Shown: positions 8,659-17,840, numbered from the stretch's first letter. The stretch is 64,000 bases of DNA from Candidatus Rifleibacteriota bacterium (GCA_015232575.1 JADFZL010000002.1:186001-250000), one strand, 5' to 3'. Numbers and translations: made by a program. Notes: a model not told the origin generated them from the letters alone.

Positions 8659-10671
8659 ATGTTTGTTACTGAAATTGCTCTTTCTGCTGTGGAAAAGCAG
8701 AAGGTCTATTCATTCAGGTACAGTCAGTATGTTGAAAGGCTGAAAAAAATTGTCCCAGGTATTGATCATCAGAAAAAAATTGTTTATGAGCCTCACGATG
8801 CGGAGGCTGAACATTATGTTGTTTATGATCCATCGGGTGAAATATTTGCTGCACTGACTGTAACTCCTTTTGGCGCAAGCGGTTTTGATGAGGAGTTCCG
8901 AAATAAGCTTGAACTGGGAAAATGGTTTTCCGCCTTCTCTTCAAAATCGCTTGTTCTTATGCATCAGTTAGTGATTAGTCCAGAGATTCATAATGCCCCG
9001 TTTCTTCAGGAACTAGTCTTTTTTGCTTTTGAAAAAAGCATTTCGTCCGGTGTAGAATGTTTTATTATCTATTGTGAGCCTAATCTTATAAGACTTTTTG
9101 AAAAGATGGGTTTCAGAAGATACACTGACAAATTTTGCAATATCAGTGGCAATATCCGGATTCCCATCTTTCTGCTTACTGACCCACGTTATGTGAAGCA
9201 GATAAATTCAGTTCTCAAATTAATTTACCAGAAGAATGGTATTCAATGCGAGGGAGCATATCGGCCATCAACGCTGAAAATAATATCCTGTTTTTCAAAT
9301 TATCTCAACTCAATGGTTCCGTCAGATACAGATGAAGATTCCTGGAACCAGCTTGCCTCAAGACTTAACAGCGGACCAGATTTTTCAACAAGCGAGCTTT
9401 TTCAAGGGATCAGCCAAGTGGAAACATTAAGAATACTTGGTCATGCAGTTAAATTATCAATTAATCAGGGCGATAAAGTTGTCAGGCAGGGAGAAATGGC
9501 TCAGGAGGCTTTTCTGGTTCTTGATGGAACTTTTTCAGCAGAGATTGCCGGCAAAAATAACTGTCTTCGCCTCAGCACTTTCGGACCAGGAGATATTTTC
9601 GGAGAAATTGCCCACCTAAGGCAGACCCCCAGAACCGCCGATGTTGTGTGTCTTTCCCCCGGGAAAGTAATAATAATAAATGATAGTTTTATTGATCAGA
9701 TAACTGCTTCTGCTCCGGCAACTGCAATAAAAATCATGAAAAATCTTCTTCAGCTTCTTGCGGGAAGGCTTGAAAAGACCAACGAGATGCTTTACCGACA
9801 CAGTTTTCCTGATAGCAGTGATGAAGCAGAAATATTCAGAGATCTTCAGCCAATCGAGCTTACTATTATGCTTGATATACTTCCAAAGAAGAAATTTTCT
9901 GCCAATGAAGAAATTTTCAAAACCGGCGATTCTCCAGGCTCAGCTTATCTTGTACTTTCCGGAGAATTAGAAGTACTCCACGCGGTTAATGGTTCAGATC
10001 AGCTCGAAATGCCGGTAATTACAAGAATCTTGCCTGGAAGCATTGTTGGGGAGCTGGCTCTGATTGACAATGAGAAAAGGTCAGCCGATGTTAAAAGCGT
10101 TATAAACTCGGAAGTCTACGAATTCAAAACAGATATTTTTGAGCAGTTGATGCATTCTTATCCAGTTCTTGGCCATAAACTTCTTATGAATTTTGCGAGA
10201 TTGATTGCAAGAAGAACCAGAGAAACGACTTCACGTCTTGCACAGGCACTCGGATGGTCTTCACCGCAGAGTTCTACTTCTTTAAGCCATCAGAAATCTG
10301 ACAGCCTTGACTCAGCTTTTAATGCTATTATCGAGAATTTCAGGAAGCTGGGAATAATTGGAGGCAGTCATGAAATTCTCATTTCTGCTCTCAGAAAACG
10401 CCTCGAAAGCACTCCAATTGAAAACAGTAATCCATTACTGTTGAAAATGATCGAACTGAACATTCTCGGCAGCTTTGCAGGCTGGATAGATTTCCTTATT
10501 TCAGAGAAAAAAGCTTCCCGCGACAGATTCGATTCCTTCAAACGCCATTTTAGACAGGCTGTAGAATTCTATAGCAAACAACATGCTCTTGATGAAAAAG
10601 AAATCGAAGAATTCTTCTCAGACCTGGCAAAAACTTTCCAAGAATTTCAAAAAGACAGAAAACTATCATAG
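8659..10671 (+). CDS. Acyltransferase-like domain fused to two cyclic-nucleotide-binding domains
   Basis: A 670-residue cytoplasmic protein. Residues about 1-180 look like a GNAT-fold acyltransferase of the autoinducer-synthase/N-acyl-amino-acid-synthase type (FRYSQYVERLKK at the start, LVLMHQLVISPEIH, LIRLFEKMGFRRY). Two Crp-like cNMP-binding domains follow at about 245-365 and 392-510. The first has a phosphate-binding cassette FGEIAHLRQTPRTA (314-327), a good match to real cAMP/cGMP binders; the second has VGELALIDNEKRSA (463-476). No helix-turn-helix follows, so it is not a Crp transcription factor. The last 130 residues are helical and unassigned. The ATG has only a weak ribosome-binding site (CTGAAG). 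A class III cyclase occurs at 36578-37912. cNMP control of an acyltransferase is inferred by analogy with mycobacterial cAMP-regulated acetyltransferases. Confidence 0.78.
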   Translation: MFVTEIALSAVEKQKVYSFRYSQYVERLKKIVPGIDHQKKIVYEPHDAEAEHYVVYDPSGEIFAALTVTPFGASGFDEEFRNKLELGKWFSAFSSKSLVLMHQLVISPEIHNAPFLQELVFFAFEKSISSGVECFIIYCEPNLIRLFEKMGFRRYTDKFCNISGNIRIPIFLLTDPRYVKQINSVLKLIYQKNGIQCEGAYRPSTLKIISCFSNYLNSMVPSDTDEDSWNQLASRLNSGPDFSTSELFQGISQVETLRILGHAVKLSINQGDKVVRQGEMAQEAFLVLDGTFSAEIAGKNNCLRLSTFGPGDIFGEIAHLRQTPRTADVVCLSPGKVIIINDSFIDQITASAPATAIKIMKNLLQLLAGRLEKTNEMLYRHSFPDSSDEAEIFRDLQPIELTIMLDILPKKKFSANEEIFKTGDSPGSAYLVLSGELEVLHAVNGSDQLEMPVITRILPGSIVGELALIDNEKRSADVKSVINSEVYEFKTDIFEQLMHSYPVLGHKLLMNFARLIARRTRETTSRLAQALGWSSPQSSTSLSHQKSDSLDSAFNAIIENFRKLGIIGGSHEILISALRKRLESTPIENSNPLLLKMIELNILGSFAGWIDFLISEKKASRDRFDSFKRHFRQAVEFYSKQHALDEKEIEEFFSDLAKTFQEFQKDRKLS

Positions 10672-10748
10672 GAAATTACATAGAATTGGTAAAATTTTTT
10701 TTTTGTAAGCGTTTTAGTATCTGCTCAATAATAAGGGGGTATTCAGGA

Positions 10749-10797
10749 GTGTGAGAGATCTTGCAAGTGTGGAATTTCTCACTTCGGTTTAAAGACA
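10749..10797 (+). repeat. Dispersed palindromic repeat, diverged copy
   Basis: Contains gtgagagatctt and the arm tttctcacttcgg with both tails decayed. It is framed by an outer inverted pair, ctgctcaataataag near 10720 and ctaattattgaacag near 10812. Confidence 0.55.
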
Positions 10798-10909
10798 GAG
10801 TAGGAATTCTACTAATTATTGAACAGTAAGCGTTTTACATTTTAAGAAAATATGTTAGATTAGTTAATCGTTGTAAAGTTGGAAAATTTTTCGTGGGGGG
10901 AAATTATTT

Positions 10910-13249
10910 GTGAAACGGATTACCTATTTTTGTTTTGTACTATCTGTTTGTGCTTTGCTTGTGTTTGCAAGCGGTTGTGGTTTTGACCGTGGCAATCCGG
11001 TTTCGTCGGGCTCTGAAGGCACAGGCATTTTTCGGACAGATGCGAAAGTCACACTGAAGCTTGATGTTGGAAGTGTTACTGGACCTGTTGCTGCAATACT
11101 TGGCAGCGGAAGCAGTGTTCCCGAAGTAACATTTAAACTGATTCTTCTGAATGTCGGTAATTCAGCAAGTCCGACAACAATTCTTCAAAAAACTGTTTCT
11201 GTTAATTCGTCGGGAACTGCAGAAGCCGAATTTCACGAGATTCCTGCTGTTACAGCCATCGGCGATGTAGAAATAGTTGGTGGAAGTGTGTCGTCTTATA
11301 CGCGATTTCACGGAGCAAGCGATTTGATTTATAATGAAATGAACATTATAGTCCTGGCGCCAGTAGGCGGCAAACATGCTTCAGATGTTCTTGCGCAGAC
11401 TATTAAGTCCATTATTGCAAATCCAGCTTATTTTTCAAAAGTCTCCACCGGGCTGGCTGGCCAGATTTCCACCATTATCAGCGGATTTAATCTGAGCAGT
11501 AATACAATATATTCTGACGTATTGACACAGTGGGCAGGCAACAATTCAACGGTATATTCCTTTGCATCAAGTATGGGAATACCACTCCAGAATGGACAGT
11601 TTAATTTCCCAAGCGGCATTGCATTGGATTCCCAGGGAAATGTCTATGTTGCTGACAATGGAAATAATCGTGTACAAAAGTTTGATGCAAATGGTAATTT
11701 CCTGACGAAATGGGGAAATTACGGTGACGGAGACGGACAATTTAAAAATCCAAGCGGATTGACTGTCAGCCCATCAGGCGTGGTTTATGTTCTTGACTCC
11801 AGCAATGCGCGGGTACAGGTTTTTAATTCATCTGGTGTCTTCCTTACCAAATGGGGATCCGGTGGTTCAGTAAACGGAACCTTCAGCTTTCCGCGAGACA
11901 TCGCCTTGGATTCAGCAGGCAATGTTTATGTCATGGATTCCAACAATAGCAGGGTGCAAAAGTTTGACGCATCAGGAACTTTTCTTCTGAAATGGGGAAC
12001 TTCTGGTAATGCTGATGGGGAATTTACTTTGCCTACCGGTCTGAAAATTGATTCTGCAAACAATGTTTATGTTGTTGATTTGGGAAACAAACGAGTCCAG
12101 AAGTTCAGTTCAACTGGACAGTTTATTACCAAGTGGGGCGTTCTTGGTAGTAATGATGGACAATTCTATACACCTTATTACATTGCACTTGATTCTTCAG
12201 ACAACGTATATGTAGTTGATTCAGGCAATCACAGGGTGCAAAAGTTTGATTCGTCTGGCAATTTTATGAGTAAATGGGGAACTTCCGGTACGAGTGACGG
12301 GCAATTTTCCAATCCAAGAGGTGTTGCGGTGAACTCTTCTGGAGATATTTACGTTACTGACTCCGGAAACAGTCGTGTACAAAAATTTAATGCATCCGGG
12401 ACTTTCCAGACCAAATGGGGTTCGGCTGTAAATCTTGATGGACAGTTGTTTAACCCGGCCGGTATAACAATGGGTTCATCTGGTACTATCTTTGTTGTCG
12501 ACTACGGCAACAGCCGCATACAAAAATTTGATTCGGCCGGAAATTACCTTGCCAAATGGGGCTCTGTTGGTGCGCTTGATGGGCTGTTCAACAGTCCAAG
12601 AGATGTTGCCGTTGATTCAGCCGGGAATTCTTATGTGGCTGACTATGGTAACAATAGAATACAAAAATTTGATTCAAATGGAGTATTCGTCAGTAAATTA
12701 GGTGGAACGTTAGGCACTGGCGATGGGCAGTTTGATCATCCAAATAGCCTGGCGCTTGATTCAGCCGGATATCTTTACGTTCTGGATACATCCAACAGCA
12801 GAGTGCAGAAGTTTGACTCGACTGGAACTTTCGTTACTAAATGGGGAACTGGAGCAGGTTCTGCTGAGGGCCAGTTGAATTATCCGGAAGGTTTGGCAGT
12901 AGATTCATCCGGAACAGTATATGTTGCCGACACCATGAACAATCGTGTACAAAAATTTGCATCTTCTGGTGCTTTTCTGACCAAATGGGGGACTTCAGGT
13001 ACCAACGACGGACAATTCACATTTCCAACTGCAATAACAGTAGATTCTTATGGCAATGTATTTGTTGGAGACACTAATAATCGAGTTCAGAAATTTGATT
13101 CGTCTGGAAACTTTCTCGGCAAATTCGGGTCAACTGGAAGTGCTAATGGACAGTTTCTTAGCCCATCTGATATTTCAGTAGATTCCTCTGGCAATGTCTT
13201 TGTTGTAGACACAAAAAACAATCGAGTTCAAAAATTCACTCCACAATAA
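10910..13249 (+). CDS. NHL-repeat lipoprotein (beta-propeller), 12 repeats
   Basis: A 779-residue exported protein. Residues 1-23 are a lipoprotein signal with lipobox ASGC and acylated Cys23. Residues about 40-200 form a less regular domain with a beta-rich start. From about residue 210 to the end there are twelve NHL repeats of about 47 residues, each with N-x-R-[VI]-Q-K-F and most ending K-W-G, and with D-x-x-G-N-V-Y-V-x-D in the outer strands. Twelve NHL units would give two six-bladed propellers. NHL propellers usually mediate protein or ligand contacts, and some have lyase or peptidase activity; nothing here shows catalysis. The start is GTG at 10910 with GTGGGGGG upstream. A strong terminator follows at 13270-13316. 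Confidence 0.9.
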   Translation: MKRITYFCFVLSVCALLVFASGCGFDRGNPVSSGSEGTGIFRTDAKVTLKLDVGSVTGPVAAILGSGSSVPEVTFKLILLNVGNSASPTTILQKTVSVNSSGTAEAEFHEIPAVTAIGDVEIVGGSVSSYTRFHGASDLIYNEMNIIVLAPVGGKHASDVLAQTIKSIIANPAYFSKVSTGLAGQISTIISGFNLSSNTIYSDVLTQWAGNNSTVYSFASSMGIPLQNGQFNFPSGIALDSQGNVYVADNGNNRVQKFDANGNFLTKWGNYGDGDGQFKNPSGLTVSPSGVVYVLDSSNARVQVFNSSGVFLTKWGSGGSVNGTFSFPRDIALDSAGNVYVMDSNNSRVQKFDASGTFLLKWGTSGNADGEFTLPTGLKIDSANNVYVVDLGNKRVQKFSSTGQFITKWGVLGSNDGQFYTPYYIALDSSDNVYVVDSGNHRVQKFDSSGNFMSKWGTSGTSDGQFSNPRGVAVNSSGDIYVTDSGNSRVQKFNASGTFQTKWGSAVNLDGQLFNPAGITMGSSGTIFVVDYGNSRIQKFDSAGNYLAKWGSVGALDGLFNSPRDVAVDSAGNSYVADYGNNRIQKFDSNGVFVSKLGGTLGTGDGQFDHPNSLALDSAGYLYVLDTSNSRVQKFDSTGTFVTKWGTGAGSAEGQLNYPEGLAVDSSGTVYVADTMNNRVQKFASSGAFLTKWGTSGTNDGQFTFPTAITVDSYGNVFVGDTNNRVQKFDSSGNFLGKFGSTGSANGQFLSPSDISVDSSGNVFVVDTKNNRVQKFTPQ

Positions 13250-13269
13250 AATTCCTGAATTACCGATTT

Positions 13270-13316
13270 CAGACTGGCAGAGACGATTTATTCTCTTTGT
13301 CAGTCTGATGTTTTTT
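13270..13316 (+). terminator. Rho-independent terminator after the NHL-repeat gene
   Basis: Arms cagactggcagaga and tctttgtcagtctg form an imperfect stem of about 13 bp, followed by atgtttttt. It begins 20 bp after the NHL gene's stop. Confidence 0.7.
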
Positions 13317-13329
13317 GCAGGATATTTAA

Positions 13330-13461
13330 ATGTCAGGGAAATTTCTTGCAAGGGTACCGAAATATATTCATGCACGTTTATCAAAGCGTGCAGAGCGTGA
13401 AGGGGTAAGTGTTAATGCTCTTGTGCTGTCGTTTATTGCTACTGGCCTGGGGCAGGGTTGA
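13330..13461 (+). CDS. Small ribbon-helix-helix (HicB/Arc-like) protein
   Basis: A 43-residue open frame starting at ATG 13330, with GCAGGA 8 nt upstream. The sequence runs SGKFLARVPKYIHARLSKRA, then EREGVSVNALVLSFIATGLG. This is the pattern of the C-terminal DNA-binding ribbon-helix-helix of HicB-type antitoxins (SGK-x(2)-R-[VL]-PK-x-[LI]-H-x(2)-L, A-x(2)-EG-VS-[VL]-N). It lacks the N-terminal HicB partner-binding domain, and no HicA-like toxin is adjacent. The last 23 bases overlap the 3' end of the convergent helicase gene. It may be a free-standing transcriptional regulator, an orphan antitoxin, or the remnant of a longer HicB. Confidence 0.7.
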   Translation: MSGKFLARVPKYIHARLSKRAEREGVSVNALVLSFIATGLGQG

Positions 13462-16003
13462 GAAAGAACTTGTTTCCGTGGGAAATGATTTCTGAGAATG
13501 GCCCGCGGACGATTCTGGTTTTGGGAAGTGAGTCGATGAGATACTTTCCGTAAAGTTTTGTTATGATGCGTTTGTCGAGAATCCAGATTGTTCCGCGGTC
13601 TTCCATTTTTCTTATCAGGCGTCCGAAGCCCTGTTTAAGCTTTATTGCTGCCATGGGAAGCTGGTATTCAGAGAAAGAATTCTTTCCCTGTTTTTCGAGC
13701 TTTTCCTGACGTGCTACAAGAATCGGGTCATCTGGAATAACAAAAGGAAGCTTTGCAAGTACAAGATTCCTGAGCGAACTTCCCGGAATATCGACTCCTT
13801 CCCAGAAACTGTCTGTTGCAAAAAGAACTGCGTTGCCATCGTCTTTGAATTTTTCAAGAAGGAAATGTCTTTCAAAATCTCCCTGTTTCAGACAGGTAAT
13901 GCCAAGCTCTGTAACTCTGTCTCTGAGCGAATCGTAAAGGTATTTCAGATGCGTATATGATGTGCACAGTACAAGCGTGCCGCCCATTGAGCTTTTAATA
14001 ATCTTGAAGACAGGTTCTCTTGTCGATTCTACAAAAGACGGATTCGAAGGTTCGGGAAGATCATCCGGAATCAGAAGGCATGCCTGCTCCATGTAATTAA
14101 AAGGCGAACCGAAGTTTCCTTCTATCACTTCTGATTCAAGGTCAGGTGAATTGAGCCCGACGCGGCTTCTGATAAAGTCAAAACAGTTTTTTGTTGAAAG
14201 TGTTGCAGAAACTAGTACAACAGTCGGAATTTTATTAAACAGGCACTTGACCATTTCTTTTGAAACATCAATTGGTGCTGAATGAAACGCGGGCCATTTG
14301 TTATCTTTGCGAATAGAAACAGAAAAAAAGTGAACAAATTCATCACGGTTTTCGCAGCCATCTGAGAAAAAAAGATCAAGCGAATCTATGACTTCGTTTG
14401 CGCGTCTGCTGAAGGCTCCCATTTCAAGAAGATTTCCTTCAAGTCCTCGTCTTCCTGATTCATCTGAATCTTCAAGTATATCTTCAAACTTTTTCTGAAC
14501 TGATGTGACCTTGCGTTTCAGACTTTTCAGTTTGTCTGTCAAACAGGTTGCTTTTTTTGAAATAGATTTGAAATCGTCTCTGGTTCTATGATTTGAAGTA
14601 ATCCGGAATTTTTCTTCACCCGAACGGCGATCTTTTCCTGCGAGTGTAAATGCGATTACATCATCAAAAAAGTCTCTGAGAATATCAGTAGTTTCATCTT
14701 TAAGCGGAATAAAGCTTTCCCTGATTTCGGAAATTATTTTATCCTGAATTGCTTTAATGCTTAAATTAATTGATTTTCCCATTTGTACAATAAGCGATGG
14801 AAGCACTCCATATTCGCGTTTGCCACGTTTATGGTACAACCTTCCGAGAAGTTTCAGAATGCCGAAAAAAGTTGCCCTTGAGCCAAAATGTGAAGTTGCG
14901 ATTTCTTCAGTATTGTGGGCTTCATCAAGTATTACTGCTGTGTATGCAGGAATTACGGCAGTCTGGGAATATTCATCCATCGATGATCTGAGCGCCAGAT
15001 CAGAAAAGAGAAGATAATGATTTACTACAAGAATATCAGCTTCAGCAGATTCGCGTCTTGCGCGATAGAAAAAACAGCTTTTATATTCCGGACATTTCAG
15101 ACCGATGCAGACATCTTTATCCGAGTTCACCTTTTCCCACAAAGAATCGCCGGGAACCCAGGAAAGGTCTGATAACGAGCCATCTTTTGTCTTTGAGGAC
15201 CAGTCGATAAGTTTTACAAATTCATCAAATTCGTCATGGTCAAGAAGCGTTTCGCCTTCGTTCTGGCTGGCAATATCATTCAATCGCCTGATGCATAAAT
15301 AATTTCCGCGACCCTTTATCAGAGCAAATCTGAAGTCTTTTTTCAGACTTTTTTTCAGAAGCGGAAGATCTTTATTAAAAAGCTGATACTGAAGATTGAT
15401 AGTATTCGTTGAAACCGCGACTCTGCACTTGTTTGCCATGGAATATAAAATAGCTGGAGTCAGGTACGCCATGCTTTTTCCGATACCGGTGCCGCCTTCG
15501 AGAATTGCATGACATGGCTCATTAAATGCTTCAACCACTTTGTTCAGAAGATTTATCTGCCCTGTGCGTTCCTGATAATCTGGAATATGTTTAGCGATAG
15601 GACCATTTTTTCGAAGAATGTTTGATGCCGTTTCTGGATCAATGGTCTGAATATCTTCAGGCTCGAAAGGCTCAACGACAACATACATTTCTTTGCAGGA
15701 ATTATCATGAATGGCAAATCCGATCCCTGATTTTCCGCAGATGGATGCTATGTGAAGGTCAGCATCAGAAGGTTCAAGCTGTCCGTTCGGATGATTATGC
15801 AGAAGTATATCACCCGGACGCAGTCCTCTTAAAATCGCAGGCGCAGCGTCCGTGGTTCCGCGTGAAAGAATGCGGAGGGACGACCAGAACTCAGTATCTG
15901 AGACCGTGACTGCTGAAAGAATCTCAGAGTCGTCTGAATCAGAAATTTCCTTTCTCAGAAGTGCACGGTCAGATTTCGATAGGGGAAGTTTGTTCGTTTC
16001 CAA
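13439..16003 (-). CDS. DinG/XPD-type helicase with N-terminal JAB (RadC-like) domain
   Basis: An 854-residue superfamily 2 DNA helicase. Residues 1-120 are a RadC/JAB-type domain with HNHPNGQLEPSDAD (69-82), the metal-binding motif of RadC. The helicase core has Walker A GGTGIGKS (170-177), four cysteines placed like the XPD/DinG iron-sulphur cluster (C237, C299, C304, C310), DEAH (360-363), LVSATL, a TDSFWEGVDIPG segment and the motif VI string QGFGRLIR. DinG helicases unwind 5'-3' and resolve D-loops and R-loops. The start is TTG at 16003 with GAGG upstream, 9 nt after the clpX stop, so the two are co-transcribed. A DnaQ-type exonuclease is the better-known N-terminal partner of DinG in Firmicutes; the JAB fusion is less usual. 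Confidence 0.9.
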   Translation of the reverse strand: METNKLPLSKSDRALLRKEISDSDDSEILSAVTVSDTEFWSSLRILSRGTTDAAPAILRGLRPGDILLHNHPNGQLEPSDADLHIASICGKSGIGFAIHDNSCKEMYVVVEPFEPEDIQTIDPETASNILRKNGPIAKHIPDYQERTGQINLLNKVVEAFNEPCHAILEGGTGIGKSMAYLTPAILYSMANKCRVAVSTNTINLQYQLFNKDLPLLKKSLKKDFRFALIKGRGNYLCIRRLNDIASQNEGETLLDHDEFDEFVKLIDWSSKTKDGSLSDLSWVPGDSLWEKVNSDKDVCIGLKCPEYKSCFFYRARRESAEADILVVNHYLLFSDLALRSSMDEYSQTAVIPAYTAVILDEAHNTEEIATSHFGSRATFFGILKLLGRLYHKRGKREYGVLPSLIVQMGKSINLSIKAIQDKIISEIRESFIPLKDETTDILRDFFDDVIAFTLAGKDRRSGEEKFRITSNHRTRDDFKSISKKATCLTDKLKSLKRKVTSVQKKFEDILEDSDESGRRGLEGNLLEMGAFSRRANEVIDSLDLFFSDGCENRDEFVHFFSVSIRKDNKWPAFHSAPIDVSKEMVKCLFNKIPTVVLVSATLSTKNCFDFIRSRVGLNSPDLESEVIEGNFGSPFNYMEQACLLIPDDLPEPSNPSFVESTREPVFKIIKSSMGGTLVLCTSYTHLKYLYDSLRDRVTELGITCLKQGDFERHFLLEKFKDDGNAVLFATDSFWEGVDIPGSSLRNLVLAKLPFVIPDDPILVARQEKLEKQGKNSFSEYQLPMAAIKLKQGFGRLIRKMEDRGTIWILDKRIITKLYGKYLIDSLPKTRIVRGPFSEIISHGNKFFLNPAPGQ

Positions 16004-16012
16004 TGCTCAGCC

Positions 16013-17290
16013 TCACGCTGAAGCTTTAAGACGGCTTTCCTTCAATGCGCCCTGTTCGAGGTTGGCAAGGGCTTTTGTGACATAATCTGAATCAACTTTA
16101 AGTGTTGAAAGATTTGTTTCACGCAGGTTAAACATTTCTTCACGCAGAATTCGTTCAAATACATCTCTTAAGCCGCGCGCTCCAACCTTTTCGGCTGTTG
16201 CGACATCGACAATTCTTTCAAGACCGTCGTCAGTGAAAGATAATTTGCAGCCATCCATTTCGAAAAGCTTTGCGAATTGTCTTATCAGAGAGTTTTTCGG
16301 TTCCTTGAGAATTCTGAGGAAGTCATCCCGCTCAAGTCCATTCAAAGCTATCTTTATTGGAAGTCTTCCAATAAGCTCAGGAATAAAGCCATATTCTATC
16401 AGATCAGATGGTTCGACTTCGTGAAACAATCTGAAATCTGCAATATTTTTCGGCATCGGATTAGATGTAAAGCCCATTCCGGTATTTGTGTGCAGTCGTT
16501 TGGAAATTATTTTCTCAAGGTCATTGAATGCTCCGCCGCAAATGAAAAGAATGTGGCGAGTGTCAATCTTTGCAACCTGCTGCGACATCGGATTTTTTCT
16601 TCCGGCGGTCAATGGAACATTTGCAACTGTGCCTTCAATAAGTTTCAGAAAAGCCTGCTGGACGCCCTGTCCCGAAACATCACGTGAAAGGGAAACATTT
16701 CCGGAGCTTTTAGCTTTCTTATCGATTTCGTCAAGATATACAATTCCTCTTTCGGCGTCTTCTGTTTCATAGTTCGCATCAATTAGAAGGGAAAGAAGAA
16801 CGTTTTCAACGTCGTCGCCGACATAACCGGCCTCTGTAAAGCTTGTACAATCACCTATTGCGAATGGTACCTGAAGAATTTTTGAAAGAGTTCTTGCTAT
16901 CAGTGTTTTCCCGCTGCCGGTTGGGCCAAGCATAAGAATATTAGATTTTTCAAACTCGACCTCTGATTGATTGATCATCGATAGAATTTTATAGTGGTTG
17001 TACACTGCAAGCGATACAACTTTTTTTGCTGTGTCCTGGCCTATAACATATTCTGAAAGAGCCTCAAAAAGAGCTTTTGGGGAATATCTCTCAATAATTT
17101 TCTTGAAATTCGGTTTTTTTACCGGGGCGCCCTTTTTTACTGGATCTTTATCCCATGCAGTTTTGCGATTGAAAACATCATTTGCTGTCTCAACGCATGA
17201 TTTGCACAGAAGAAGCCCATCGCGATTCTGGACAAAATCTCCACCTTTTCGAAGATCTTTCGAACAAAAGTAACATAAATACTGTGTCAT
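16013..17290 (-). CDS. clpX: ClpX, ATP-dependent unfoldase of the ClpXP protease
   Basis: A 425-residue AAA+ protein. The N-terminal zinc-binding domain has C6, C9, C29 and C32. Walker A is GPTGSGKT (122-129), Walker B ends LDEID (186-190), the substrate-gripping pore loop is GYVG (155-158), and the C-terminal domain has the sensor-2 GARGLRDVFE. ClpX recognises and unfolds proteins for ClpP. The loop that docks on ClpP (IGF in most ClpX) appears as MGF within NTGMGF. No clpP is next to it; the downstream partner is the JAB-DinG helicase 9 nt away. This is unusual, because clpX is commonly beside clpP, tig or lon. Confidence 0.93.
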   Translation of the reverse strand: MTQYLCYFCSKDLRKGGDFVQNRDGLLLCKSCVETANDVFNRKTAWDKDPVKKGAPVKKPNFKKIIERYSPKALFEALSEYVIGQDTAKKVVSLAVYNHYKILSMINQSEVEFEKSNILMLGPTGSGKTLIARTLSKILQVPFAIGDCTSFTEAGYVGDDVENVLLSLLIDANYETEDAERGIVYLDEIDKKAKSSGNVSLSRDVSGQGVQQAFLKLIEGTVANVPLTAGRKNPMSQQVAKIDTRHILFICGGAFNDLEKIISKRLHTNTGMGFTSNPMPKNIADFRLFHEVEPSDLIEYGFIPELIGRLPIKIALNGLERDDFLRILKEPKNSLIRQFAKLFEMDGCKLSFTDDGLERIVDVATAEKVGARGLRDVFERILREEMFNLRETNLSTLKVDSDYVTKALANLEQGALKESRLKASA

Positions 17291-17391
17291 TGCTATACCG
17301 CCAAAATGATTTTGCCATATTGTAGCTGATTAGAAGCCTAAAAGCAAGAAATATATTATGTTTCATAACGGCTCAATCTCTCAACAACCCA

Positions 17392-17455
17392 CGAAAAGAC
17401 AAGAAAAGAAAAGACAAGAAAAGATTTTTGTCCGCATATTACGCAGATTTTCAAG
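17392..17455 (-). repeat. Dispersed repeat with ctgcgtaa core, copy 1
   Basis: Its reverse complement, starting cttgaaaatctgcgtaa and ending in a C/T-rich tail tcttttcttgtc, matches 51648-51710 almost base for base. A third, looser copy lies at 17662-17720. Confidence 0.75.
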
Positions 17456-17661
17456 ATCAAGATTCAAGAATAGGATTCAAGTATTACGATTAAGGTTTTG
17501 GATTCAAATGATTAGATTTGCATGAATCAAATATAAAGATTAGGATTATTGATTGAAAAGATTAGATTTATTGTGCAGGAATTTTAATTTTACTAATGTA
17601 TGTTACAGAAAATAATAATATTAATTCATTCAGTCTCGAAATCTTTCATGTCTAATCTTTA

Positions 17662-17720
17662 AATCTTAATCTGCGTAATCTGCGAAATCTGCGGACAGTT
17701 TTTCTCTTTAATCTTTTCTC
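17662..17720 (+). repeat. Dispersed repeat with ctgcgtaa core, copy 2
   Basis: Contains cttaatctgcgtaatctgcg, then aaatctgcggacag and a C/T-rich tail. It is inverted relative to copy 1, about 210 bp away. Confidence 0.65.
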
Positions 17721-17726
17721 TTTTCT

Positions 17727-17810
17727 CTTTAATCTTTAATCTTTAATCTTTAATCTTTAATCTTTAATCTTTAATCTTTAATCTTTAATCTTTAATCTTT
17801 AATCTTTAAT
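17727..17810. repeat. Perfect 7-bp tandem repeat, 12 units of ctttaat
   Basis: Twelve uninterrupted copies of ctttaat (84 bp), preceded by diverged C/T-rich units. The repeat has no codon periodicity and lies in non-coding DNA just past the protease terminator, so it is a simple-sequence array likely to vary in length. Confidence 0.95.
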
Positions 17811-17840
17811 CTTGACGAGATCTTATTTTATCGATAATGC

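Noticed and set aside
11600..13240. Repeated DNA in the NHL gene as a satellite
   Set aside because: The periodicity is of codons for NHL repeats with conserved protein motif and synonymous variation, so it is a coding repeat.
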